Shown: positions 23,701 to 34,564 of the stretch, one piece after another
Layout of the letters: every line of letters starts with the position of its first letter
How positions within the stretch are numbered: the stretch's first letter is position 1
DNA from: Plazaster borealis
Taxonomy: Eukaryota > Echinodermata > Asteroidea > Forcipulatida > Labidiasteridae
Assembly: GCA_021014325.1 (NCBI GenBank)
Contig: CM037472.1
Coordinates: 39,704,234 to 39,768,233, forward strand
Reading direction: 5' to 3'
Length of the DNA: 64,000 nucleotides
Made by a program: the position numbers and the translations under genes
Notes under the pieces: generated by a model
Databases searched by the model: none
Told to the model about the DNA's origin: nothing
The model's input: the letters and a program-made list of their open reading frames with translations, nothing else

Positions 23701-26700
23701 CTTGCCACTCACTGGCGATTTGTTGTAAATTTTTAAATATGTTTATGTAATGTATGTTATTGTATACAATATAGTTTTCTATTTGTACTGTTGTGCCAGT
23801 GAAGAAGTGTAATAAAATTAAAATAAATAAATAACTAAATTTTGGGTTTTCCCCATTTGGGGAAATTTTCCCATTTCCCAATTTTCTCTTCACAGGTATC
23901 TTCAGGCCTAGGGGTTACAGTGCAAGGCAATTTACAGGGTTTTATAACCAGAAAGGTAATACTAAAATACCTGCTGCATGTACAACTAATCCTAACGTTG
24001 CTGTAAACCCAACTCGACTTGTTCTCCCTTGATTTTCACCTTCTCCTACAGAGTTAACAAAATGCACAAATTAAAGTGTCTGTTATGCATTCATCACAAC
24101 AACAAAAATGAAACAACAGAACATTGAGAATATCTTTGAAATGTGACGTCATCAAACGTTTTGGGATTTTGACAAAAAATGCACTTGAAGGGTATCAAAC
24201 ACAGTGGCATTTTACGACAATTTAACGTGGGGTTATAGACTTTATAACTTGTTTCTCTATTTCATAAGGATTCTACCTATTGGAAAATGTGTGCACCACA
24301 AAACTGAATTTGACCTTGGAGCCCCTCTTTAATGTATGTTCTGGACCCAGGACACTTATTATGAAAGAAAGAGGCTTTCCACTCAGGCAGTGACAGCTAA
24401 TTAAACCACAATGCCTCTGATCACTTACAAAGTGCAATATAAATTGGACGTCTTCCATATCTCACCTATGTAAAAATAAGTTTCTGTGAAGTTTTTTTTA
24501 TACCATTGATTAAAATTAAATAAATGTATGTAGAAAAGGAGGGTAAAACAGTGGTGGAATGATACAGTCATTTGTAACTTGTTATTTATTCAGAAATTTT
24601 GAGTTGGTGCTAACCAACAGAATGCACAAATTTAAACATGAAAGAGTTACTGAATGGCACATTGTAATCTAACATTGCATTTCCTTATTTCCCCAACGTT
24701 TGGGGAGGTGACCTTGGAACCTCTGAAAAGAACTGGAGTGAAATAACTCAACTCCACATTTCAAAGTATGTAAGTCAAGTAAAAACTGTTCAGATAAATG
24801 TTCTTTGAATTCAATAGACCACTTGCAATGGCCGCCATCGCTGAGGTCAAACAATGTCACTTGACACACGTGTACGCGCTGTGCACAACTCTCAGCCAAT
24901 CATAGGTTTTTATTGACCTCAGTGAGGGCACTGTTTTGGACTTGTGAAGTCATATGCAACGGGTCTATGCACTGTATACAGAAGAATTTGTCAATTAAAT
25001 TTGCACCTGTAGAACCTGATTCTTTCCAAAATATTTTCAAAGTTTTTTAATGAGCAAACTAACCTGACATCTGTGAATGTGAGTGACCATGAGAGCCTCC
25101 AATCTGATCAACAAGCAGCATAAAAACAAACCCCAGTACTAATGACACCCCTATTACATAATGAAGCTCTTCCTCATTGCTCTTGCCATGACTGTGATGA
25201 TGGGCTTCACCATTTACTTCTGGGGGGTTTCCCTCTGCTGGTTGTGCAATTAGTACTTGGCCATCTGGTGCCACTGCTGGGAGGTTCACACCTCGGTGAA
25301 CATGGGATTCTGAGGTAAGGTGAAAAAATCAATGCAATATCTATTAAAAGAATGCTTTTCTATTACTTGTCAAATATTAAACACCAAACAATAGTATTAA
25401 ATTATTAATGTATCACATATTTAATTAGGGTTGAATATTGCCACTAGAGTATACCATACTTAAAATGACTGAATTACTAGACTTGGGCCAATAGTCTAGT
25501 GGTTATTTTGAGCTTTGCTAACCCTCCTGCTGTTGGTAGCATGTTCCAGTGAGTTGGCCAACCATTTGCAACTACCCAACTGCAAGGGTTGTGTATGGTG
25601 GCACAAATGTGCACAAACTATCTACATACACGGGGCATGTACATGTGTGTCTTATGTATACATTCATCACAAACTACATGATATCATATTGCAAGCTGAC
25701 ATGGCTGGTCCATTATTTAAAACCACTGGTGGATTAATATAAAATAACAAGTCCTAATTTAGGGCAGATAAAAGCTTTACGCTTGTCAATATTTAAAGTA
25801 TGTGTCTGAAAAAGAACAGGACTTGTTCGGTTTTGGAGTTATTGGCCAAGTGCTAAAAATATTGAACACTGACCAGCAGTGGTCTAGTGGGTATTCTGAG
25901 CCCGGTGTAGGAGCACCAATACAAGGATAGAGTAGGGCGTCCAAAAGGGTATGAGGGTGTCTCTTGGACACCCACAAGAAGGATAAAGTAGGGAGTCCAA
26001 AAGGGTATGTGGGTGTCTCTTGGACACCCATAAGAAGGATAAAGTAGGGAGTCCAAAAGGGTATGTGGGTGTCTCTTGGACACCCATACAAGGATAGAGT
26101 AGGGCATCCAAAAGGGTATGAGGGTGTCTCTTGGACACCCATACAAGGATAGAGTAGGGTGCCCAAAAGGGTATGAGGGTGTCTACTGGACACCCATAAG
26201 AAGGACAAAGTAGGGAGTCCAAAAGGGTATGTGGGTGTCTCTTGGACACCCATAAGAAGGATAAAGTACGGAGTCCAAAAGGGTATGTGGGTGTCTCTTG
26301 GACACCCATAAGAAGAATGAAGTACGGAGTCCAAAAGGGTATGTGGGTGTCTATTGGACACCCACAAGAGGATAAAGTACGGAGTCCAAAAGGGTATGTG
26401 GGTGTCTCTTGGACACCCATAACAAGAATGGAGTAGGGAGTCCAAAAGGGTAAGTGGATGTCTCTAGGACACCCATAAGAAGAATAAAGTAGGGAGTCCA
26501 AAAGGGCATATGGGTGTCTCTTGGACACCCATAAGAAGGATAAAGTATGGAGTCCAAAAGGGTATGAGGGTGTCTCCTTGCTTGGACACCCATAAGAAGG
26601 ATAAAGTAGGGAGTCCATAAGAAGGATAAAGTAGGGAGTCCAAAAGGGCATATGGGTGCCTCTTGGACACCCATAAGAAGGATAAAGTAGGGAGTCCAAA

Positions 26701-28707
26701 AGGGTAAGTGGGTGTCTCTTAGACACCCATAAGAAGGATAAAGTAGAGACTCCAAAATGGTATGTGGATGCTAAGGTATTCAACAATTTACCTTCTGTGC
26801 CTTGAAATAAAGCATGGACACCCTCTGGAATGATAACAGCCAGTGCAGTTCCAACAAGAAGACCAGCTCCAAGAACTGTCACAAATCTCAACTTGCTCTG
26901 TTGTATAAGAATAGAGAGTACATAAAGAGCCTAGGTTAAATTGTTCTTTTAAGAAACCAAATTCCTTAAAATAATGTTTCTTTCCATATTTAATGCCCAA
27001 TGTAGTTTGCATAAAGCCTGATTGGTAATGATAACGCAATTTTTAATTACCGAAATAGAGGATTTAAAGGCATCGTACACATATGGTAATTGTCAAAGAC
27101 CAGTGTTCTCATTTGGTGTATCCCAACATATGCATAAAATAACAAGCCTGTGAAAATTTGGGCTCAATTGGTCATCGAAGTTGCAAGAAAATGATGTCAG
27201 AAAATACACCCTTGTTGTACAAATTTGTTTGCTTTCAGTTAGGAATAAAAACTTCTTGCAAGAAGTTTTTATTATTTTAGTGAGAAATTACCTCTTTCTC
27301 AAAAACTACGTTACTTCAGAGGGAGTCGTTTCTCACAATGTTTTATACTATCAACAGCTCTCTGTTGCTCGTTACCAAGTCAGTTTTTATGCTAATATAT
27401 ATTTTGAGTAATTACCAAACGTGTACTGTGCCTTTAACTGCTTTGGACTAAATATTTCTGGTTTTTTCAATTTTCTATGGCACAAAAACCAAAGAAAAAA
27501 GAAGAAATCTTGCTTGTAGGCTACATGTAGGCTACATGTAGGCATGCACTTCTGTACAAATGAGGATATGGCTACAAATGTTGTTTGTGACTGATCATAT
27601 ATTACATGTGACCCACTGTGTGAATGCAGGAGCTACGTACATAAAGCAAGCCTGGAATCTCATCTTTGAGAGGGTAAGGCCATTTTTACTTTCCATTGGA
27701 AAATCTTGTCTATGAGAAACCTTTGAAGGGGCACCAAGGTCATTAAACCAGGGCAATAGAGGCTGATCTATAACTATAGTATGAAGTTAGACCCAGTAAC
27801 TGGGGCGCTGAACTCCTTTTTCGAAATTTTGACATCATCGGTTGTACTAGCGCCCCAGCTTATCGTTGTATTTTCCCCGAGGGATCTTCAACCAACGTTC
27901 GACAGTATCCATGGATACCCTGCCTTAACCGTGATGACCACGCGGTTGAGGTAGGGCACCCGTCTATTAGACGGGTGCCTTGCCTCAACCGTGATAACAG
28001 CGCGGTTGAGGCAGGACACCCGTCTAAAATTTGACAGGTGCCCTGCCTCAACCGCGTGGACATCACGGTTAAGGCAGGGCACCCGTGGATACTGCCGAGC
28101 GTTGGTTGAAGATCCCTCAAGGAAAAAACAACGACAAGCTGGGGCGCAAGTACAACCGATGATGTCAAAATTTTGAAAAAGGAGTTCAGTGCCCCAGTTA
28201 CTGGGTCTAGTAATGAAGTTGGTTTGGCCGATGATGTAACCATCTTTATAGTTCAAAGGAGTCTAGGTCAATCCAAATTGAATGCTGTTAATTACAATAA
28301 TCAGTTATTATTACCAATTGTTACAAAAAAAAGCAGACAGCTGAGTGAAGTAGACCTGCTCGTCGACCTGTGTACTAAAACAAAGTGTACAAAATCTGAA
28401 ACATTGCCAACAGGAATGGCAAAGGAACACACTTGGAATTTGGATGAGTCAGTCAAGCGAATTTTGGATTTTCAGTTAATTTTAAAAGAAATGATAAAAA
28501 ATAATAAAATAAATACTTTTTTTAAAAATAGGCCTACATCAAACATTTCGGGTCAAATCAATGCAAATACAATTATTAACAAAAAAATATTTTGTTACTA
28601 GTAATACTTGCCTCAGAAAGGGGGACCGTGAGTGGTATTGTTCCTGCGACAAAACAACCAACTAACATGGCAAATGAAAGTGCCAGTATTCCCCACGCAT
28701 CCTCCAT
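20750..28707 (-). CDS. SLC39A9: zinc transporter ZIP9
   Basis: Seven exons: 28612-28707, 26792-26897, 25064-25309, 23971-24045, 22726-22808, 21456-21590, 20750-20992. They join in frame to 984 bp, 327 residues (human about 307). ZIP9 is a ZIP-family carrier of the Golgi and plasma membrane that moves zinc into the cytosol; vertebrate ZIP9 is also a membrane androgen receptor. Seen: TM1 ([20 protein letters not shown]), TM2 with [20 protein letters not shown], a His-rich loop (EAHHHSHGK) and [20 protein letters not shown]. The metal-site TM4 reads [18 protein letters not shown] and TM5 IAIMLHKAPAAFGL; the C-terminus is LGHHH. The first intron starts with GC (GAG|gcaagt), a GC-AG intron. Intron 2 holds a 56-bp minisatellite and intron 1 a palindromic element. 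It is head to head with ERH. Confidence 0.96.
21917..22215. repeat. two adjacent MITEs, TATAGACCC(C)TTGCA family
   Basis: The first spans 21917-22074: its ends TATAGACCCCTTGCACAACG and CGCGTTGTGTAAGGGGGCTA are inverted repeats, and TTGGGTGTCAAAATCG pairs internally with GACACCCAAAATGATG. A second unit, about 22084-22215, begins AATAGGTCCCCCTTGCATAA and ends CATATGCAACGGGTCTATA. Related units occur near 23085 and at 24816-24967, all in introns of SLC39A9. Confidence 0.7.
23283..23540 (+). repeat. tRNA-derived SINE, degenerate
   Basis: Box A-like TTGGCCTGGTGG and box B-like GTTTGAATCCC are spaced as in a tRNA and followed by a body (CATGTGGATTGGGTTTCCAG, GCGTGGGTTTTTCCCC) and a pyrimidine-rich end. 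It lies in SLC39A9 intron 4. Confidence 0.65.
23547..23687. repeat. hairpin MITE, GGGGCCGATTTCACAAAG family
   Basis: The ends are CTGGGGTCGATTTCACAGA and TTTGTGAAATCGGCCCCAG, with an interior of nested inverted repeats of CTAACTTAGGACTAGTCCTA. A diverged relative lies at 42170-42294. Non-coding. Confidence 0.8.
24130..24470. repeat. dispersed repeat also found at 37195-37390
   Basis: The two copies share GACGTCATC (GATGTCATC in the other), ATTTTAACGTGAGGTTAGAG (with changes), and the series of CCTATTGGAAAATG, a CACCACAAAACTGAATTTG type segment and GACC/GAGATTT. It is a non-coding repeat inside SLC39A9 intron 3 and in the ERH-CHURC1 interval. Ends are not defined. Confidence 0.6.
24816..24967. 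repeat. MITE, ATAGACC...GGGTCTAT family
   Basis: Ends AATAGACCACTTGCAATGG and CATATGCAACGGGTCTATG are inverted copies. Same family as the pair at 21917-22215. In SLC39A9 intron 3. Confidence 0.65.
25520..25740. repeat. MITE of the AACCCTCCTRCTGTTGGTA family, damaged copy
   Basis: It begins AACCCTCCTGCTGTTGGTAG and follows the same body as the complete TTAA-flanked copy at 43937-44112 (TTTGAAACCAT, GTATGGTGGCAC, ACATTCACCACATGAT). The left target site reads CTAA instead of TTAA and the right end is not well preserved. A further copy, about 51775-51940, leads into the 44-bp array. Confidence 0.65.
25905..26765. repeat. SLC39A9: 56-bp minisatellite in SLC39A9 intron 2, about 15 copies
   Basis: The unit contains CCCATAAGAAGGATAAAGTA, GGGAGTCCAAAAGGGTATG and TGGGTGTCTCTTGGACA. 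Each copy carries the short inverted pair TGGGTGTC...GACACCCA, so a transcript could form serial hairpins. On the minus strand the frame runs open from exon 2 through its donor into the array for over 300 codons. That explains long open frames here; they are not evidence for coding. Confidence 0.92.
27063..27436. repeat. MITE copy B, TTTGGTAAT family
   Basis: TTTAAAGGCATCGTACACAT at the left and GTGTACTGTGCCTTTAA at the right; the interior matches the copies at 4842-5220 and 52373-52762. Lies in SLC39A9 intron 1. Confidence 0.8.
27789..28212. mobile_element. 424-bp palindromic (fold-back) element with nested hairpins
   Basis: The left arm AGACCCAGTAACTGGGGCGC pairs with the right arm GCCCCAGTTACTGGGTCT, and pairing continues for about 130 bp (GATCTTCAACCAACG / CGTTGGTTGAAGATC). 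The centre has four alternating copies of a CCCTGCCTCAACCG segment joined by GACGGGTG / CACCCGTC palindromes. Both flanks carry ATGAAGTT (27781-27788 and 28213-28220), an 8-bp target duplication like that of hAT elements, although four extra bases sit before the right copy. It lies in SLC39A9 intron 1. Confidence 0.75.
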
Positions 28708-29370
28708 CTTTAAATATTGGAATCAAATTCGTGAAAAATAATTAGTAACCAAGCTGATTAGACAGAAAAACTACTGCGTTCCAACACCAGTGTCGTACGT
28801 CCTACTGCTGCTGTCAACGTGTAGCCATGAAACGGCATAGGTGTTCAGTGTTAGTTTGCAAAATAGTCTGGTAACCCAGCAGTATAAAATCTAGAATATG
28901 TTGCGTGGTTCAAGGTACGAGACTATAATTCATTAAACTGAACTGTTTTATGAAAAATTAAATTCACTCCCTCTCTTTTTGAACACGTTCCTCCTTTCAA
29001 ATTCATTATCAATTAGGGAATAAACCATTCGATTCATTGTGTGAAGTAGTCTGTAATTATTGAAACTGTTTTTCTGTCATGGGAAAAGTTTAAATCAGTT
29101 GTTGTTGTTGTAGTTATTTTGAAATTGCCTTAGTAATAATAAAACAGCCGTCAACTATCCGCACACTAATCACAAGCCCAACGTTGGCGGCGTTTATTGA
29201 ACCATTTTCCACGTACCAAACTCTCTGGAGCTCGCTCGCATGCATGCTTCACTTTTCATCTGACCTAGAATCCTCGAAGTGAAAATATTGGAAGCAGTTC
29301 TTGTGGTTTGGAAGAGGCTCTCAACTAAGAACTAAGGCTTAACTGATTTCATCTGTAGGGGCAACTCAAG
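28708..29370. promoter_or_regulatory. shared divergent promoter region SLC39A9 / ERH
   Basis: The initiation codons of SLC39A9 (minus, 28707) and ERH (plus, 29371) are 663 bp apart and point away from each other, so both promoters and 5' UTRs lie here. GC-rich motifs with CG (ACGTTGGCGGCGTTTATTG at about 29180) are visible; no TATA box is evident. The same head-to-head pair exists in human, which suggests a conserved bidirectional promoter. Confidence 0.7.
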
Positions 29371-32300
29371 ATGGTAATTAAGATGATTTATTTTAATGCT
29401 CTCATTTATGATTTATTTCTCAATTGCAACAAGAATTAAAAACTAAAAAACTAAGAAGGGCAATGAATGCATATTTATTAATCATGTTAATGTAGTCTGG
29501 TAGCTAGTATGTAATATTCCTTCCTAAAGCTTTGGCAAACCAAGGTACAACCAATCGATTTTCATTGCAATTAAGAACTAACATTATATTAATCTAATAA
29601 AAATATTAAATAATAACATGGCTTAGCTGTGGTAATCTTAGCTACGACCATCTGGCTTGACTCGGAGGATCGAGATTATGATTTCACAACAAACATGGCT
29701 TGTGTTGGGCGCAATTTTTTGAAAATGGCCGCCATTAAATTTCGTGCGGTGTGGCATTTTTTTACAGCGCAAACTGCGCAGGATAGCTTGGGCGCGAACT
29801 TCAAACACCGTGAGATCTTTGGCGTTCAACCATAATTCTCACTACTTGTCGTGAAATATATGTTGTATGGATAGAATTTATGTGCTGAGGTTAAAACTAA
29901 AAGGGTAATTTCGAAGCAAGTAGCGTTCTGCTGAATTTTAACTTCTTGGGAGAATCTTGGGAGAACGTCAAAAACCAGGCATGCTCACGAACTGTAAGTT
30001 CAGAATATCTTGTGACAAAGGGATACAATCCAAGATCGCACTGGCAGATTCCCGTGTTGAAAAATAAACCGCGCTGCAATTTGTTGATAAACTTTCTGTT
30101 AAATATAAATAAACAAAATTGACAATTCGTTTGAAAGACAAATGCATCCCCTCTTTGTCTTGAGATGGTCTGACAATGACAACATCTGCGCCAATGTTAT
30201 AAACCGCCGCTATGTCCCAAATTGTGTAGGTTGTGTTAATTTCGTGCCTCAGCAGTGCAATTGTGTGGCCAGACTTTTAGTTTAAAAATTGCACACAGGC
30301 AAATTAAAAAATTGGCTTGGTGTGAAATTAAACATTGCCATTTTCAAAGATTGTGCCCAACAGTTATAATTTGTCATGTTGGTTACCTCTCTTCAGCTCT
30401 TATGTTTACATACAAAAGTGGAATTTGCTGAGTACCATCGTAGATGGAGCACGGAAGAAATGAAATTGTTTATATAAATGTGTATGGCCGGGTAGGGCAA
30501 AGCAAGTTTGTTCTTGCTTAGTATAGCGTTTTTTGCAAACAGTCTGGACCTTTGCTATACTGTAATACATTATAATGAATCTTTCTTTGTTCATCATATC
30601 AGGCACACACCATTCTCCTTATCCAGCCAGGCCCAGCAGAAACAAGAACCTACTCTGACTATGACTCAGTGAAAGATTGCATGGAAGGTGAGGACTGAGG
30701 TGCTGAATAAGATACAAAAAACAATCAGACATCATTACATTATGCAGCACGCTCTACTCTATGGCACCAGACTCAGGTTTTGGTGTTGTCAAGAGTGTTG
30801 TTTAGGGTCCCGGTAGTCTAGTCACACGCATGTCCTTGAGCAAAACACTTAACCAATAACCCTTGCTTTGTCCCAATGGAGGTAAAGCATACAACAATTA
30901 AATGTAAAGAGAATGGACCAGTGTTTCTGGTATGGGTTGGCAGCAGTATGTGCCATCTCACCTTGTATCTCTTTCAATTCTAAACAAAACAAGTACCAAA
31001 AGCCGTGTTCGCATTGGATTAATGTTTCACCGAGACCGTGGTTAACATTCCAAAAGGTAAAACTTACCGGCGTTCGCACTTGGATTAACGACGTGGGTAA
31101 ACTAACTGACACGACCGGTGAAACTAACCTACTTACCTAGGCAGACACAAGAGGGCGCTACGCAGTGAACTTTGACTGGATGCATGACACAGAGAGTGCA
31201 ACGGAGCTTCCGTCCGTGTAAATTACATGTGCGTTTCTACGGACTTAATTTACAATAATTCACGAGCAAAGTATGGTGAAAACACACAGGTAGAAAAGAA
31301 CAAGCGTCGCACTGTTTTGGTTTGGTTGTCATTGCACGATGACCTGGGTACGTGTCACCTCACGATCACGTGACGCGGCGGGCGGGTTGGGGGACCGGAT
31401 GTGGCTTTTTACCGGGACGGCTTTTACCCAGATCGCGTTCGCCAAGACTGGACTTTTCGGCTCGGTTAAACTGACCTGGTCAATTTAACCGGGCAGTCAT
31501 GGGTCGGTTAAACTACCCATTCGGGTCGGGTAAGTTACCTGGGAGGGAAACTTCCTGGGCTGTTCGCATTGGACTTAAAATGGTTAAGTTACCCATTTGC
31601 TCAGTTAGTTTACACAAATTAAGTCCAATGCGAACAGGGCTAAAGAAAGAGCCACTCTGCATCAAAAACAAAGAGGAACATTAAAAAAACCATAAGCGAT
31701 TATTTAAGTGAAATTTTCTATTGTTAAAAACATGCAAATTGATGTGGTCTAGAATGCATATAATTTTCATAACATAATGTATTGTACACAAATACTCCAC
31801 ATTGTAGGTAATGTTTTCAAATACATTTTGAAATTTTTAGAAAGCCATGTCAGCGTGTGCAGTTGGGTATTAAATCCTTACAAAAAAGTTTTAACACTAA
31901 ACTCTGAATTTGTCAAATTTTGTTTCAGGAGTTTGCAAGATTTATGAAGAGCATCTGAAGAGATGTAACCCTAACAGTCCCTCCATCACATATGACATTG
32001 GTCATCTATTCCAATTCATTGATGACTTGAAAGATCTTAGCTGTCTAGTGTGAGTATAATTCCCATCCCCCCCCCCAAATCTCCCCGGCCCCACCTCCCA
32101 CCCACCCACCCTCCATCACATATGACATTGGTCATCTATTCCAATTCAATAATGACTTGAAAAATCTCAGCTGTCCAGTCTGAGTATAATCCCCCACCTC
32201 CCACCTACCCATCCCTCACCTGCCCCCACCTCTCCTACCCCAAACTCCAGCCTAACTCATAGCATTTTAATAATTACTATTTTGTCTAAACCTCCCACTA

Positions 32301-33722
32301 AAAGTACAGCAATTGTGAAGATAAGAAAAGAATAGCTATGGTCTTGTCAACATTCTGCGCTACATGTACCTGTGGATCTGAGGTCTAGTTAAGATTGACT
32401 TTAATTCAAGACTTGAAGTCGTCTATCATTCTGTTAATTTGTCATTTATATATTTTAAAAGTTGTTCTTCACATGGTAGGAGTGGACACTCATTCCCAAC
32501 ATCCTCTGTTTCACATCTTTCTGAATCCTCATTACCTCCCCCTTCCCTTATTCTAAAGTTCTGCTTTGCCCCCTCCCTTGGCTGCCCAGCAAGGCTTTAA
32601 ATCATTATTGGTTCTTTTATTTTCTATTACTGCTGGTGAGTTGGGCTGTCAACTTGGGTGCGGATAATCTTTAATGTTCCTGAAGCGACCCGTCAAAATA
32701 AATGCAATCATTTTTTAAAAATGCCATCTGGGGAAAAAAAAGATGCACACACAAGATTCATTCTTAACAGCTGTTGCATAATTGACTAATTCACAAACTC
32801 ACCCATAATTGGCTATCCATAATAACACTGTAAACTTTTGTCATTTTTGGCTTTGTCATCTTCTGTTAACAAAATATCTAGATTATTTCTGAATATTTCC
32901 AGAAATTGTGATTATCAGAGTCAATCAGCTTCCAACCACTTAGTTATGACCATGGTGCCCTCAGAAAACAGTCCTCGCAGTCTGTTGTTCAGGATTGGAA
33001 TTTTTGGATGAATCTTTTTTGAATTATAAAATTGTAGTATTCACTGTTAAAATACTTTCATTGTAGGTAAGCAAATTGAAGACCTTTTTTTCACTTGACA
33101 TTACAGCAAATATGAACATCTTAAATTTAAATACATTTAAAAACAATTCGGCTGAAAAAACTGCATTTACATATCGGAATCCATGTCATGCATTTTGCTA
33201 ACTTCAGTTGTTAACTTCAAGTCATTTATCTTGTGCACATTAACCCATCTAGTTCTGCAGACTACTACACCAAATTTACTCAAAGGAGAACTACATGTAA
33301 TGTTTTTTATAAACCAATAATTTCAAGGGTTTTTTTTCTTTAAGCTTTGCATGAGGCATCTTTATGTTTTTGGGCCATTTTTTTGTTGAGACCGACAGCA
33401 TCCGTTTTCCCCCACGCATATTTGATACAATTTATATATTTTTATTTTTTATTTGTTTCTGTTTTGTGGGAAAGCATCGTTTAATTTTCCAGACATCTTT
33501 CATAAAATGAAGATCAAAATCTCTGGTTTTGTGGTTGATACATTTATGTGACTGTGACTTGTATTGAACGATGAGGAATAAGTGTTCACTTGAGTGACTT
33601 CTCTATTTGGCTGTTCCCATTCCGGCAGGTTGGATAAGAAGACAATGACGTATCTTCCTTGCAACAAAGACTGGGTCAAAGAGAAGATCTATGTTCTATT
33701 GCGGAGGCAGGCCCTCAAATGA
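29371..33722 (+). CDS. ERH: enhancer of rudimentary homolog, isoform with canonical last exon
   Basis: Exons: 29371-29373 (ATG only), 30603-30687, 31929-32049, 33629-33722, joining in frame to 100 residues (human 104). The protein begins [20 protein letters not shown] and contains [40 protein letters not shown] and finally [19 protein letters not shown]. This matches ERH along its whole length. ERH is a small conserved nuclear protein that dimerises and supports mRNA splicing, RNA decay factors and Microprocessor activity. The last exon keeps the family's [16 protein letters not shown] helix. An alternative last exon lies at 35512-35605. Intron 2 holds a TIR element at 31001-31641; intron 3 begins with a broken copy of the end of exon 3. 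ATTAAA at 34187 is a possible poly(A) signal for this form. Confidence 0.95.
30760..30860 (+). repeat. SINE fragment
   Basis: CAGGTTTTGGTGTTGTCAAG and GGGTCCCGGTAGTCTAGTC resemble the head of the tRNA-derived SINE at 13750-14100 (GCTTTGGTGTTGTCAGCAG, GGTTTGAATCCCGGTCATG). The body is truncated. In ERH intron 2. Confidence 0.5.
31001..31641. mobile_element. about 640-bp TIR element in ERH intron 2
   Basis: Inverted ends: AGCCGTGTTCGCATTGGATT at the left and AAGTCCAATGCGAACAGGGC at the right. The interior repeats motifs of the same type several times in both orientations (GGTTAACATTCC, CTTACCGGCGTTCGCACTTG, GGTTAAACTGACC, GCTGTTCGCATTGGACTTAA). It is locally GC-rich, unlike the surroundings. 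No transposase. Confidence 0.7.
32111..32190 (+). repeat. ERH: tandem partial duplicate of ERH exon 3 with lost donor
   Basis: About 80 bp just inside intron 3 repeat the last part of exon 3 and the first intron bases (CTCCATCACATATGACATTG through TGAGTATAAT). The exon/intron junction CTAGT|GTGAGT of the original has become CCAGTCTGAGT, so the GT donor is gone. Reading on in frame gives ...[11 protein letters not shown] and a stop. It is a non-functional relic. Confidence 0.85.
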
Positions 33723-34564
33723 TCATGAAACGGGTGAGGGTGAACCACAAAACAAGAATCAGCTTAAGGGGAACTAGTCAATGATGTACTGTGTGTGGCA
33801 TGGCAAATCAAAACATTCTTCCCATATTTTTCATCAAAATAGTCACTTTATGCATGAACACGATTCAATTCCAATCTCTAGCTTTTGTGGGCTTTCATTT
33901 TTAATATATCTTTCATGTAAGTGGCCACAAACTGTTTTATTTGCTCTAATATGTTTGTATCCATCAATCATAAATAACAGCTATGTGTTTGTTTTATTGT
34001 CATTCATTCTGTTTGCACATTCCGTCTGTCTTCAGCAAATTTGCTTTAGTTTTAAGCTAGACTTTTGTGCGAAATAAGCTTTGCATGTTTGTTTGTACCT
34101 GCTTATTAACTACATCATGATGCACTATTTGCTGTGGTAGTGTGGTTAGTGCACTTTTATTTGGTGTTGTGCTTGTATTAAAGAATGTATTTAGTTATTG
34201 TTTTATTCCTGTTGAATACAAGTTCTCAAGCTAAGATCGTAATCAGTCAAAATTTAATACTTCTTTAAAATCCAGAAAGAGGCATCTGAGGCATATGTTC
34301 ATATTTGTGTTTCTATGGCAACAATTGAACTATCAAAAGTTGTTGAATTGTGCCAAAATGATTGTTTGCAATTGCTTGGCAGTGTAGAAGTGATTGTATT
34401 AACAATTCAGACTGCATTGTTATTACTTTATCATTGAATAAGGAAAGATAACACAAACATCAAATATTGTTTTCTTTTAGAAAGAATTGTTGGTTTGGTT
34501 TCATTCAACGAATGTCAGTCAATCTCTAAACAAGCACGGCTTATTTGATTGGAAGCAACCCCTT

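Noticed and set aside
25786..26891. 335- and 219-codon frames with [18 protein letters not shown] repeats
   Set aside because: They are the 56-bp intron array read in frame. Only 26792-26897 is exon (SLC39A9 exon 2).
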